Of a stretch of 64,000 nt of DNA, positions 54,839-64,000 are shown in pieces. Numbering within the stretch: position 1 is the stretch's first letter; the number at the start of each line of letters is the position of its first letter. Source of the DNA: Blepharisma japonicum (taxonomy: Eukaryota; Ciliophora; Heterotrichea; Heterotrichida; Blepharismidae). The translations under genes were made by a program, and so were the position numbers. The stretch lies in contig CATKHK010000120.1 in NCBI GenBank assembly GCA_949751835.1, positions 1-64,000 on the forward strand. Direction: 5' to 3'. Under the pieces are notes generated by a model, which searched no databases, was not told where the DNA came from, and saw only the letters and a program-made list of their open reading frames with translations.

Positions 54839-56240
54839 CTAAGAGCCCTGATTGAAACTCAAGTCAACATTTATTGGGAGTTGGGTCCAAACTAGATCTG
54901 TGATGATCTGATAATTGATTGGGGTTGATGAACTACTGATTTTCCAAGTAGTAGTTGGGATATCCTGATTAGTTTTTGTCGAAGCTTTCAGATTGTCGAT
55001 TGTTAAAGTATCTGATAAAGGATGTGGGAAAGTAATAACAATAATGTTTGGAGAAGTAAAACTAAGTTGGTACCCAGTTGAGACAGTTTTGCAAGTATTC
55101 CCATCTTGAATAATTGAGTCAATACATTTAAAACAAACAGAAGTAGTACTGCAAATAGAGCACGAGGTTTGACAAGCTAAATAAAAATTACCTAAGCAGG
55201 TTGTAGAAGTACCACTATCATAGAGATAATAACCTGAGCTGCATTGAGTGCATACAGTTTTAGATGTTCCAATTACACAATTGTCAGGAAAGTCTGTAGA
55301 TAAATTTCTATTAAAAAAAGAAGTTCCATCTAGAGAATAGCTAGCTTTGTGCTTGCAGCTATTATTTGCAAAGGTATTAGTAGGATCGCTGCATGATGTG
55401 CATATATCATCACCAGCTGAGCAAGTGCAAAGTGTAGGGCAAATGCAAGTTGTTTTTAAGCATCCTTTCGTAGGGTAGCAATAATTACTGCAAGAATCTG
55501 CGCAGGTAGAAGTTGCAACGTAAGTAGAACCAGAGCTGTCTTGCAAAGTGACTATAGGTGAATTAACTGCAGCACTTTTGAAAAATTGAATCTCATAGTA
55601 ATATGCATATGTTAAGTCTCCAATCCTAAAATAACTGCCTGGATATTGATTAGAAGATAAAGTAGAAGTGATAGTGATAAAGTCTGGAGAAATAATATCC
55701 CATGTCCAAACGGAACCACTTTTAAGCCAATGAAATACTAGAAACACTCATTTTTCTATATTAAAAAGTACCTTTACCAATATTAACAGTCTTTACTAAG
55801 ATATCACTTCCTGAATTAGGTTTAGTATAAAAACTGTAAGCACCTCCAATACCATACGTAACATAATAATGCACATTTTCAGTTTTAGCAACTGAGATTG
55901 AGAATGGTTTTTGACCTGATATATCATCAACATTCAATCATACACTCACCCCTTGCTCTGTATCGCTACTCTGGCTTGATTTTATATTGGAGTAGTAAAA
56001 GCTACTAGTTGGAGCGGCTGTTCTAAAACTATTGCAACCAACACTATCCGTAATTGCATTAGATCCAAATGCTACGCTTTTCGCGACACCATTATTACCA
56101 TTACCAGATAGATCCGTGAAATATCCATTTGCAAAATTTGCTGTGGTAAGCACCCATCTTCCAAGAGGAGAATAAGTAGCATTTCCAAATGAAAGGCACA
56201 AAATGAAAAAAAATGCTTTTAGCTGAGTCGAGGACGCCAT
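54839..56240 (-). CDS. LamG-like / Cys-rich surface protein, possibly truncated
   Basis: Two exons (56240-55772, 55755-54839) around a 16-nt intron encode 461 residues, stop TAG. ATG 56240 gives a clean signal peptide (STQLKAFFFILCLSFGNA); an ATG nine codons upstream (56267) is possible. Residues about 25-240 resemble a concanavalin/LamG-like domain (PLGRWVLTTANFANGYFTDLSG; FRIGDLTYAYYYEIQFF). A furin-like Cys-rich region follows (CADSCSNYCYPTKGC, CTCSAGDDICTSC, CQTSCSICSTTSVCFKC). Ciliate relatives of this type often continue far longer, with membrane segments; here a beta-rich piece ends the protein abruptly. Confidence 0.75.
55756..55771 (-). other. 16-nt intron in LamG/Cys-rich gene
   Basis: GTACTTTTTAATATAG on the minus strand, A at -6. 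It removes an in-frame TAA and restores the frame (codon GAA split after G). Confidence 0.85.
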
Positions 56241-56267
56241 GTAATTATTATTACTATTATCATCCAT

Positions 56268-57668
56268 ATAAAAGCATCGATCTAATATGGAAAATGTTAA
56301 GACAGCCTAATAAATTCTGTTGATGCAATTGAAAGAAAATTGGCCTAAAATTCGGTTTGCTATATCTCAAGTAATATCCCTATTCGAATTAAATTTAAGA
56401 ACGCTTAGAAAGTCTAAATTAATGAAAATAATTTATGATAAGCTTTTTGGCTTCATATTTTTTATGCAAATCTTGAGAAGTTTTATAATCATTGAAATTT
56501 GGTAAGCTTGTGCGGAAAGAGGTTGATTATGCATAAGCTATATGGCATTACACTAATTGTGGATTGGGTTTCACATAAGTGTGGAGCAACTTATCTTGGG
56601 AAACTCATTGGAATTTGGATCCGCACATGAAGCAGTTTTTCTAAACATGCTAATGAATGAAAATAAATTTTTGAATTCTTACGAATTATTTTGAAATAGG
56701 ATTTTAAATGGCAGATGTGAAATTGTATTTTTAAGCTTTTAGCGCAAATTTGAGCATATTCACATTTATCAACATGCGAATTTTAGAAACTTTGGCAAAA
56801 TATCTTCGTGATTTGATCCTATTTTGCTCTCCCTAAAATAGAAGTTAATCTAGTTTCTTAGGGCAAGTCGAGCATAAATATATATGTTGTGTGTTATCTT
56901 ATAAAACTTTCATGCAAATAATACTTTTAGTAGCATAGAGGCATCAATCATAAGCCTGAAATTAAAACCTGTGGTCTTAGGTTTTGATAGATAAGTTTTT
57001 GATGCGCATATCTTTGTATTTCTAATGTTCAATCAATTTGAGTAAAGAAAGAGTAGCGTTTTTTAATCAAACTCTAGGTTCTCAGTCTTTTCAAGAATCT
57101 TTTCACAGCACAAGTGCAACTGTAGGGCATGTGCAAGTTTTTTTAACATCCTTTCTCAGAGTGTCAAGAATTCTTGCAGGTAGAGGTCTTTGAGGCATAA
57201 ATAGAATAAGAGGTGTCATAAAGATTTTAACTATAGGCTAAATGCAATTATGATCAGATAAATATTGCTGAGCGCAGAATGACTAAATATAAAGACTCAT
57301 AGACAAAGATAATAATCCATAGATGAAAAAAGCTTTAAAGATTTTATCTAAACATTCAATTGTACACTTGAGAAAAGTGACATTCGATGGAGAAAGTGAT
57401 TACGATAAAAAAATACAAATATGCTCATCCTTTAATTTAAAATAACTTCAACTCAAATATTAATGATGCTCCTATCAATAATACTCTAAAAATATCATTT
57501 CCATCTTAGAAAATTCGCTTATGCTTACTTCAAAAGTGCTTTATTAAAAAATAACAGTGAATTTTTTATATAACTTATAATTTAATAAATTCCCTTGCTA
57601 TCAACACTTTAGCTATCCTTTTCTCCAATTTATCATTTGCATTAAAATATATAATTTACAGGCCAAAA
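56268..57668. other. 1.4-kb intergenic region with gene relic
   Basis: AT-rich, no intact gene. A 61-codon frame at 56320-56505 is not convincing. A decayed copy of part of the neighbouring Cys-rich gene lies at about 57105-57236, with a weaker match near 57352. Confidence 0.5.
57105..57236 (-). pseudogene. degenerate fragment of the Cys-rich surface gene
   Basis: Plus-strand text here (CAAGTGCAACTGTAGGGCAT, then TGCAAGTTTTTTTAACATCC, then TTCTTGCAGGTAGAGG, then ending AACTATAGG) runs parallel to 55417-55558 of the intact gene. Small indels break the frame, and a colinear short match (AACATTCAATTGTACACT, near 57352) corresponds to 55932. It is a decayed duplicate of the Cys-rich region. Confidence 0.7.
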
Positions 57669-58604
57669 ATGTCAGATCTTTTTTGTGTCAAATTAGAAGG
57701 AACAGTTCTTCTCAAACTAATTCAACACTGTCAAGATACTGATACCACAGCTATTGGCCAACTTATAGGTCTCGAGTCTTCTAACTCACTCGAAGTCACA
57801 AATTGTTTTTCCCTCCCTTCAAATTCCTCGATCGGCCCTGAAGAATTAGAAAATTATAGCAAAATAATGTGCAAACAGCTAAAAGACCTATATTTTGAAA
57901 ACTCCGTAATCGGCTGGTACCAACGCTCAGATGAAGGAGCATTTTTAGACATAAGCTCCATTGAATATCAATACAACATGCAAATTGAAATACCTAACGC
58001 TGTCATGGTCGTCTATGACCCAGTTTTATTTGTTTCTGGTGGCTTTCCATTAAAGGCTTATAGACTGACTCAAGAATTTCTTGATTTTTTTAGTGATGAA
58101 GAATTCACTACACAAAGAGCGGCTGCATTAGGAGTCAGCTCAAAAACAGTTTTCGCTGAAATCCCTTTACGAGTAGAGAATAGCATGGTAACTAATGCCT
58201 TTTTAGCACAATACGCACCAGATCCTTATGAAGTTACAGATAAAGACTGCTTTGAGCCTTTTATTAAGAAGCATTTGGAAGCGATTGAGCAAGGGCTTGA
58301 TGAACTGCTAGAAAGGCAGCAAAAGTTGTATGGGTATGCGAAGTCGGTACAAAAACAAAAACAGCAGCAAAAAATACATGAGGCTCAAAGAGAGGCGGAA
58401 AATAAAAAAAGAGAAGAAAGAGGAGAACCTTTGCTTGATTTGACAGAAGGGACGGGGTCGCTTTATAGGCCTATACAGCCGCCAAGTAGATTGGAAAGTT
58501 TACTTGTTTCACAGCAGCTGAATAGTTTGGGAGAAGAGTTAGGAGAATTTTGTGAGGAATCACAAGCGAAAGTTGATCTTTTTATTTCTTTAAGCCAGAA
58601 ATAA
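57669..58604 (+). CDS. EIF3H: eIF3 subunit h (MPN domain)
   Basis: A 311-residue, single-exon protein. The N-terminal MPN domain (about 8-140) starts VKLEGTVLLKLIQHCQ and includes GWYQRSDEGAFLD, where the JAMM metal site is replaced, as in the non-catalytic MPN protein eIF3h. The centre (NAFLAQYAPDP) and the helical end (EAIEQGLDELLERQQKL, LDSL/LNSLGEELGEF) also match eIF3h. It belongs to the eIF3 complex in translation initiation. No TGA codons. Confidence 0.92.
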   Translation: MSDLFCVKLEGTVLLKLIQHCQDTDTTAIGQLIGLESSNSLEVTNCFSLPSNSSIGPEELENYSKIMCKQLKDLYFENSVIGWYQRSDEGAFLDISSIEYQYNMQIEIPNAVMVVYDPVLFVSGGFPLKAYRLTQEFLDFFSDEEFTTQRAAALGVSSKTVFAEIPLRVENSMVTNAFLAQYAPDPYEVTDKDCFEPFIKKHLEAIEQGLDELLERQQKLYGYAKSVQKQKQQQKIHEAQREAENKKREERGEPLLDLTEGTGSLYRPIQPPSRLESLLVSQQLNSLGEELGEFCEESQAKVDLFISLSQK

Positions 58605-58988
58605 TAAAATATAAAGAAAATTACTATAAAGCATATTTTCAAAATTTTATTAAATCCTTGATAAATAGGAATTTAATATAATTTTAAATATGATTATTAT
58701 CCATATTATTTCGTTAGCAGCCAATAGGATAGGGTATTACGAGTAAATTCATGATTATTTAATTAAATAGATACTGTGCTTCTTACAAGGTAAATATAAT
58801 ACGAATTTATATAGAATTATTTTGAATTATAGCTAGAATTTTTATTACTATGAGCTATCTAATATATTGTAAAAATGTTAGAGTATTTTAAATATATTTA
58901 TTGATCTGCTTTGAGCATAATATAAACTGAGATTATGTATTCTGATATTGTGCAATAAAAGAAAAACCAATCAAATATATTTAATAAA
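58605..58988. other. intergenic, nothing recognised
   Basis: About 380 very AT-rich nt between two plus-strand genes. Nothing recognised. Confidence 0.4.
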
Positions 58989-59537
58989 ATGGTTTCTCTT
59001 GCTAAAGAACTTCTTATACAATCTCCGATTGGCAGAATTAAATGAACTCAAGCACCAAACGATTACACTGAAATTCTTGATAACCTTTCTAGGACTTTCA
59101 GAGTGGGGAAGTCTGGCATCAGATTAAGAGACCAATATTCAGCAGATGTAACTGCTTTCAATTATGATTCTTGGGCAAATAGCGCTGATAATCTTGAATT
59201 AATCTTAACAGTTGATTATTCAGCTCCATTAGAAACTCAAGATCCATTAGAGAACTTTATGCTTAAGTCGAATGAAATATCTGATTTAAAAAATAAGGCA
59301 ATGATGAGAGCTCGAGAAATTGGGGAGAAATCAGTATCGCCTGATCCACCTCAGAGAGGAACTAGAGGCAAGAAGGTTGCTCCAAGAGCCAGAATATCTG
59401 AAGAAGAGCAAAAAATGATCCAAGGACTAGATATTCTTATGAACTCTTGCGGATTCACTGATGAAGCTAAATGCAGAGACGCTTTGAAAAAATCGAATTA
59501 TGACCCTCAACAAGCAATTAACTTATTGTTTGCTTAG
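58989..59537 (+). CDS. UBA-like-domain protein, unknown function
   Basis: A 182-residue protein with one TGA-Trp near residue 18 (RIKWTQAPNDYTEIL). The first ATG at 58989 gives a longer, better start than the internal frame. Residues about 1-90 are unrecognised (GIRLRDQYSADVTAFNYDSW). A basic linker (QRGTRGKKVAPRAR) precedes a C-terminal UBA-like three-helix motif (LDILMNSCGFTDEAKCRDAL... DPQQAINLLFA), which would bind ubiquitin. The exact partner or pathway is unknown. Confidence 0.7.
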
Positions 59538-59694
59538 AAATAATTAAATTAGTAAAAATTGATCATTATGGATTTACACTAATTGTTGCGCTTTGTTTGC
59601 ATTTAAGCAAATAGTTGGAGAGTTGTTCAGAGTATCTGAGCTTTTTCTCTTTAATGTCTTCAAGTCTGGAATATGCATCTTGATAGATCGAAAA

Positions 59695-61122
59695 CTATAT
59701 AAATTTCACCTTTTCTCTTTGTAAGAATTTTAGTTCTTCTAGTTCTTTTTCTATTATTTTCATTTTTTCATAATATATTTTCATATCTGTAAGTTTTATT
59801 TCATCTGCCTCTGATATTTCATTTTTTGAGAAAAATAATTTGTTCATAATATCGGGGACGTATTTTGAAATACCATTTTGAGATTGCTTGTATTTATTTT
59901 CCATATCTTTATAAATACGAAAATAAGCGATTTTTTTCTCAGAAAGAGATGCAATATCTTTTTCTACATACTGCATTTCCATGCTCACACTTAAATAATG
60001 TTGCTGAACAGTTTCATAGTCTTCATCAATTTTTGCTATTTTTTCTTGGAATCTTGCGATATCTTTTTTAACTTGATCCAGCTCTCCGCCTTCGCTTTCA
60101 TTTATATCTTTAACGTATTCGTCATTTTCTGAATAAGTTTGGTTATCTGAGTCAATTTTTAAGCTTCTTTGGACTTTATAGAAGTCTTCTTCTATATATT
60201 TCAGCTCTTTTAAGCTTATTTTAAAAGATTTTGCGTTTGCTAATAATGATTTATAATCATAATGGTTTTCTCTGACGTTATTTCTTAAATATATTGATAT
60301 CTCTTCCAAATTAAAATCTAAAAAAATAGACCTAAGCTCCCTTAATATAGCGCACTCAACCCTTACAATTACTTTTCAATTTCCAATAAAAATGCAGTCC
60401 CAAATTTTGACAAGGGTATCAAATGGTAAATAAGCCGAAAAAATTGTTAAAATGCATCTTGATATAAAAAAGCCATTTGTGAAGTTAATTCGGCGAAAAT
60501 GTGTATATAAATCAGGAATCATCGTTTTAAAGTAATAGCTTACTTGATATTCGCGTAACGTAAGATCAGGAACTCCTGAAACAAACATATTTTCTAAATT
60601 TCAAGACTTTATTATTCCCAATAAAACATAAAAAGCAGCTTCTTCATCTTGGAAAACCTTTAAAATAATCCCAGCTATAAAATTAAGCCCTTGACAATAC
60701 CCTATATGCGGTTTCACATAAGCTAAAGAAAGCAATATTCTATATAACTGAGATTTGTCTATTTGAGAATTAGTCACAAGATAAGTTCTAGGAAGGTCTT
60801 TATTGATATCGTTTTTTACTGTGTCAAAGTTAGCGTCTTCTTCTGCTTGATTTTGTATGTAAGAATAAATATTTGATGGGCTGCCAGTATAGTTTAAAAT
60901 AGCTCTGACTTCGGTTTTTATTCTAATTATCAGTTACTTGTCAATCGAGCAATGATGCTTCCAAAAATGTTTTCGAGAGGCTTCAGGCAAATCTCCTCTT
61001 CATATGCTTTTTTTAATTTCATGATTTTCGCTTAATTTTGTATGGTGCTGTTTATTTAAAGTGTAAAGTTTTGCGATCTCTGATGAATCTAGAAATACAA
61101 GTATGCATTTTTGTGTTAGCAT
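59695..61122 (-). CDS. TBC-domain Rab GAP with C-terminal coiled coil
   Basis: Two exons (61122-60938, 60922-59695) around a 15-nt intron encode 470 residues, several TGA-Trp codons, stop TAG. The TBC domain spans about 40-260: SIWRGDLPEASRKHFWK, then the catalytic Arg/Gln region DLPRTY and IGYCQGLNFIAGIIL (Gln finger), then FISRCILTIFSAYLPFDTLVKIWDCIF. The rest (about 280-470) is coiled coil. TBC proteins inactivate Rab GTPases. The first ATG (61122) follows an in-frame TAA directly. The IxxDxxR arginine-finger motif is only partly clear (INKDLPRTY). Confidence 0.9.
60923..60937 (-). other. 15-nt intron in TBC gene
   Basis: GTAACTGATAATTAG on the minus strand, A at -6. It removes an in-frame TAA and joins HHCSIDK to IKTEVRAIL within the TBC domain. 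Confidence 0.93.
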
Positions 61123-61469
61123 TTATAAAATTAGCTTAAAATTATTTTAAAATTTTTGAAGAAAATAGAATCAATGTTTTGTATTGATGAGAGATCAGGT
61201 AATTTAAACATATAACATACAACTTATTTGGTGATTTTATAGAAATCTCAGAATTACACTTTATCTGGGATGATGATCACCATGAAACACCTCAGAACAA
61301 CCTGTGAAACAGACTGAACAAGGTCTTATCACGAAGCAAAGTGATCCTTTCTGCTCCAATTTCTGTAACAAGATTAGAAAAGCATAAAAGCACAGAGTCA
61401 TCCTGCCAACTTGCAGACAAAGAAGAAAATTCCTCTGAAACTTGTAGAATTTTTTTCGATAATCACGAT
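61123..61469. other. unassigned stretch with long open minus frame
   Basis: No called gene. On the minus strand one frame is open for about 100 codons when TGA is Trp (61153-61470), with protein-like composition, but no ATG starts it and no mini-intron joins it to a neighbour. A box-C-like ATGATGA and a CTGA lie on the plus strand without a terminal stem. Confidence 0.4.
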
Positions 61470-61856
61470 TTACATTAACACTAAGGATTTACCCATTTCT
61501 CCAGTATCTTCTTCTTTTAGCAGCCTCTCTACATCAGTTTGAGCCAAGAGCTCTTTAACTGGAAACCCTTGCATATCCAATATCCCTTCATGCTCTTTTA
61601 ATATCATCGCAATTTCTTTCCTCACCCTCATGAGCTTTACTTCTTTATCAGTAAGCAAATGCATAAGAAATCCCTGCCTAAGTTCTTCCCTCTTATAATT
61701 ATTCCTAATTTGAGACTCTTTAGACTTGTTTTCTCCACTTTCTACAATCCAAGCTGCTCTTTGTACCTCAAAATGTGCTCCTAATACAGGTATAGAAACA
61801 GGCAAATAATCCTCATTTCTCCAGTCAGGGTTTATGTCCGGCTTTGGTGCGACCAT
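61470..61856 (-). CDS. unknown protein, 128 aa
   Basis: A single-exon frame without TGA. The N-terminus is Pro-rich (APKPDINPDWRNEDYLPVSIPV). The rest is amphipathic helix (KREELRQGFLMHLLTDKEVKLMRVRKEIAMILKEH). No family recognised; soluble and probably helical. It starts 32 nt downstream of the next minus-strand gene's stop. Confidence 0.7.
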   Translation of the reverse strand: MVAPKPDINPDWRNEDYLPVSIPVLGAHFEVQRAAWIVESGENKSKESQIRNNYKREELRQGFLMHLLTDKEVKLMRVRKEIAMILKEHEGILDMQGFPVKELLAQTDVERLLKEEDTGEMGKSLVLM

Positions 61857-61888
61857 TTTAAATATTTCAAATTAATAAGGATTTTTCT

Positions 61889-63019
61889 TTAAAATAAATT
61901 ACATTCATTGCATTTACAATCAGACCGAGTTGTGTAGAAAGAAGATTCTACAAAGGTGGAAGGGCTTATAGGGGAGAGGTTGTGAAGGGACGAGACATTG
62001 GAGATGTTGAAAGAGTCAAAGAGGAGAGTGGGGAGCTTTTCTGAGTGGTCTCGGCAGTCAGTTTCATGAGGATAAGTGGAGTCGTCAGTTTTTAAGGAAA
62101 GATTCAGGGATTCAGGGATTGTGCGCATTCTTTCGGTTTCGACAGTTTCTGAATAAAGCTTCTTGGGACTTCTGCGGGATCAGGAAAGCTCGTCTTTTAA
62201 GATATTATTGAGGAAAATGTGAGTAGTAGAAGATTCGTCAATGAAACTAGAGCTAGAAAGATAAGAAAACCCTAAGGAATCACTCATTGTTTGAAAGGTA
62301 AAAGGCATGTCTGAATACTTTTCAATGCTATCTATTATAGAAGTTTCTATCAAAGAAGAATCTTCTTTCTCAGAAATATATAATAAATTGATAATGCACT
62401 TTGGCTCAGGCCGATATGAAAAAGTGGCAATTTCTGAGTTTGACCCAATTTTCATATTATTTTGAGATATAATTTTTTTTGCAGCTTTTAATGATGATAG
62501 TATTTTTTCTGTTTTTATCTTGGAATTCAAATGTACTCACCTGAATAAGTCTTTTATCATACTTTCTATATCACATTTGTGTTTTTTATTTATTTTGTTT
62601 GTTATGATACTCCAGCAAATATATGTGCTTATATATGATATTTTATAATTTCCCCATAAGCTTGGATCAATAATTGTAACTTTTGCGAATTTGCTATCGA
62701 AATTCAAGTTTCTATCAGAATTGTCGCTCTCTGTTTTAAAAACCAAAATTACGGAATCATTGTTATAACATACAGTTCAATCGTCTAATAGTGCTATAGC
62801 TTGCTTTGGGTAATTATTGAAATCATCGACTTTTGTAAAAATCTTGCATTTGGATTTTTTTGACCTAAATAAAATTTACATTAAATAAGCCATTGCGAAA
62901 TCAAGCTTCATGTCAAGTCCTAGATCTATCTTCAAAAGATCACTTAAATAAACATTTTCAAATATCTGAAAATCATCCAGATTACTTAGTAGAGTAGAAA
63001 CATTATAGGAAAGCTTCAT
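61889..63019 (-). CDS. unknown protein, 371 aa
   Basis: Two exons (63019-62880, 62864-61889) around a 15-nt intron; several TGA are read as Trp. The N-terminus (KLSYNVSTLLSNLDDFQIFENVYLSDLL) looks globular. The central part has DWTVCYNNDSVILVFKTE and SLWGNYKISYISTYICWSI, and the C-terminal 120 residues are Ser-rich and disordered. No family recognised. All pieces are in frame after splicing, which supports one gene. Confidence 0.7.
62865..62879 (-). other. 15-nt intron in unknown gene
   Basis: GTAAATTTTATTTAG on the minus strand, A at -6. It joins AT|G and brings two open frames together. Confidence 0.88.
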
Positions 63020-63043
63020 TTTTTTAAAATATTAAAAACGTTA

Positions 63044-63757
63044 TTATTGTATTACACAATGGCAGTCTTTGCGGGATATCGATTCAGAATTATTTGGGCT
63101 TATACAGATTTCATGGTTTTTGTATTTTTGTATCTGAGTTCGGAGTTCTCTAATTTCTTGAGACTGAGCGTTTACAGCCATTCTAAGGAATTTATAAGGG
63201 TCTTTAGAATGTTCTAATAGTGGATTCCGACTTAAATCTTCAATATACGCCTTTTTTATCTCTTTATCTATTGAACTAGACTCAATCTTCAGTTTTTCTA
63301 TTTTATTTTTTAATATTTTGTTACTTCGCTTAATTTTATCTACATGCATTTGTTTTTCAAAAACCTCTTCTTTTAATTTATTTGATTTTTGAATTTTATT
63401 TTGCTTCATACTGTGCAATTGTGACTCCTTATCAGTAATTTCTTTTATTTTGTACTGCAGTATTTTATATTTAGCTTCATAATCGTTTATTGAAGAGTTG
63501 ACAATATTAATTTCTTCATTAAGTTTATCAGAATATCTTTGCAATTTACCTACTTTTTTAGTAAGATCATTGTTATAACCTTCTTTAAGATCCTCCATGC
63601 CAGCAAGACTCTTTATCTTCGCTGCCAATTTTTTGTTTTCTTTCGAAATTTTTGAAATAGTTTCTTGTTTCATCTGAATTTCCTTTAAAATTTGTTGTTT
63701 TTTCTCATAAAATTCCATACATTTCTTTTCAATATTTTTATTCAGACAATTTATCAT
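63044..63757 (-). CDS. coiled-coil protein, unknown function
   Basis: A 237-residue, single-exon protein, almost wholly coiled coil (KKQQILKEIQMKQETISKIS; KIKRSNKILKNKIEKLKIES). It ends in a short Cys/His tail (RKDCHCVIQ); CVIQ resembles a CaaX prenylation box (Cys, two aliphatics, Gln), which might anchor it to membrane. No family recognised. It is 24 nt from the upstream end of the next minus-strand gene and 22 nt from a divergent gene. Confidence 0.72.
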   Translation of the reverse strand: MINCLNKNIEKKCMEFYEKKQQILKEIQMKQETISKISKENKKLAAKIKSLAGMEDLKEGYNNDLTKKVGKLQRYSDKLNEEINIVNSSINDYEAKYKILQYKIKEITDKESQLHSMKQNKIQKSNKLKEEVFEKQMHVDKIKRSNKILKNKIEKLKIESSSIDKEIKKAYIEDLSRNPLLEHSKDPYKFLRMAVNAQSQEIRELRTQIQKYKNHEICISPNNSESISRKDCHCVIQ

Positions 63758-63779
63758 ATCTTCAGTATATTACTAAATA
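63758..63779. promoter_or_regulatory. 22-bp divergent promoter region
   Basis: Only 22 bp lie between the ATG of the coiled-coil gene (minus) and the ATG of the importin-like gene (plus), the shortest divergent gap in the window. Confidence 0.5.
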
Positions 63780-64000
63780 ATGGATGAATCAATTATCATA
63801 GAAGCCTTTAAAGCCAGTTTGCAGTTAAATAATCAGCCTAATCAAAATGTTCAAGCATTAATTTCCTCAATCCAAACATCAATAGATGGTCTTATCCCTA
63901 AACTAATGAATATTGCTTTAAGCGATAACCCTATTGAGATTAGACAGCTAGCTGCAACCTATATTAAAAACCTCACAAAAATCTGAGAAGACTCAAAGCG
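63780..64000 (+). CDS. importin-beta family protein, N-terminal part (cut by window end)
   Basis: The first 73 codons of a gene that runs out of the window; one TGA-Trp at 63985. The start resembles the importin-beta N-terminal domain: ESIIIEAFKASLQLNNQPNQNVQ followed by IEIRQLAATYIKNLTKIWED. In importin-7/8-type karyopherins the matching phrase is RQ.a..YLKN....W. Function would be nucleocytoplasmic transport through Ran. The exact subtype cannot be told from this fragment. Confidence 0.85.

Noticed and set aside
56320-56505. 61-codon plus-strand open frame
   Set aside because: Composition is plausible but short, unsupported, and in a region of decayed sequence.
61270-61317. Box C/D snoRNA (ATGATGA ... 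CTGA)
   Set aside because: No complementary terminal stem flanks the boxes and the D' / C' boxes are unclear.
61470-61530. Splicing of the 128-aa gene into the downstream open frame
   Set aside because: The only GT...AG pairs nearby are 12 nt or over 25 nt apart, outside the 15/16-nt rule, and leave an in-frame TAA.
1-64000. CRISPR arrays, insertion sequences, prophage or bacterial operons
   Set aside because: No direct-repeat arrays, transposase or phage genes were seen; introns and code show a eukaryotic nuclear genome.

Overview
The window looks like the macronuclear genome of a heterotrich ciliate, most probably Blepharisma or a close relative. Three things seen directly in the sequence support this. 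(1) TGA interrupts conserved genes exactly where the families carry Trp, and TGA and TGG swap between paralogues in the window; only TAA and TAG end genes. Stentor, the other well-known heterotrich, uses the standard code. (2) Introns are only 15 or 16 nt long; twelve were found, all GT...AG with an A six bases from the 3' end. (3) The DNA is AT-rich and very compact, with genes often 10-60 nt apart on either strand. I therefore read TGA as Trp and merged open frames across TGA codons and mini-introns.

Layout. 0.4-2.8 kb: pentapeptide/WD40 protein. 3.5-9.5 kb: Rab7-like GTPase, eIF4E, HMG-box protein, coiled-coil protein, NAC-beta/BTF3, an HMG-box protein fused to a selenoprotein W/H-type (Rdx) domain, and another coiled-coil protein. 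9.7-13 kb: aquaporin, COPI-associated membrane protein, calcineurin A. 13-18.6 kb: tandem pair of GH38 alpha-mannosidases. 18.6-22.2 kb: EngA/Der GTPase, ankyrin-SAM protein, tRNA-Ile(AAT). 22.3-29.5 kb: Cys-rich surface protein, coiled-coil protein, a 1241-aa WD40/TRP-like channel fusion, and an acidic membrane protein. 29.8-34.1 kb: FKBP12, PheRS alpha, mitochondrial RRF, FAF2/UBXD8, Alba protein. 35.8-37.6 kb: tail-to-tail pair of GPCRs. 37.9-45.3 kb: a possible winged-helix protein, a PPIL6-cyclophilin/pyruvate-kinase fusion, DP transcription factor, single-domain PDI, NSUN2-like RNA methyltransferase. 45.7-53.9 kb: TRIP12/UFD4-like HECT ligase, FOP-like basal-body protein, and small or coiled-coil unknowns. 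54.8-57.7 kb: LamG/Cys-rich surface protein plus a decayed relative. 57.7-64 kb: eIF3h, UBA-like protein, TBC RabGAP, several unknowns, and the start of an importin-beta family gene.

The most striking observation is at 7.7-8.5 kb. The only TGA in the HMG-Rdx gene falls exactly at the selenocysteine position of a CxxU motif. Six bases after the stop lies a stem-loop with the features of a eukaryotic SECIS element: UGAA/GGAG tandem G.A quartet, 8-bp helix, AAA in a 10-nt apical loop, and 11 nt from the UGA to the AA. If real, this organism reads UGA as Trp almost everywhere and as Sec in this message. Other unusual items are the PPIL6-pyruvate kinase fusion and the WD40-ankyrin-channel fusion.

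Most neighbours are unrelated housekeeping genes and there is no operon logic. Loose themes are translation (eIF4E, eIF3h, PheRS, RRF, NAC), vesicle traffic (Rab7, TBC, COPI-associated) and cilia (FOP, PPIL6).
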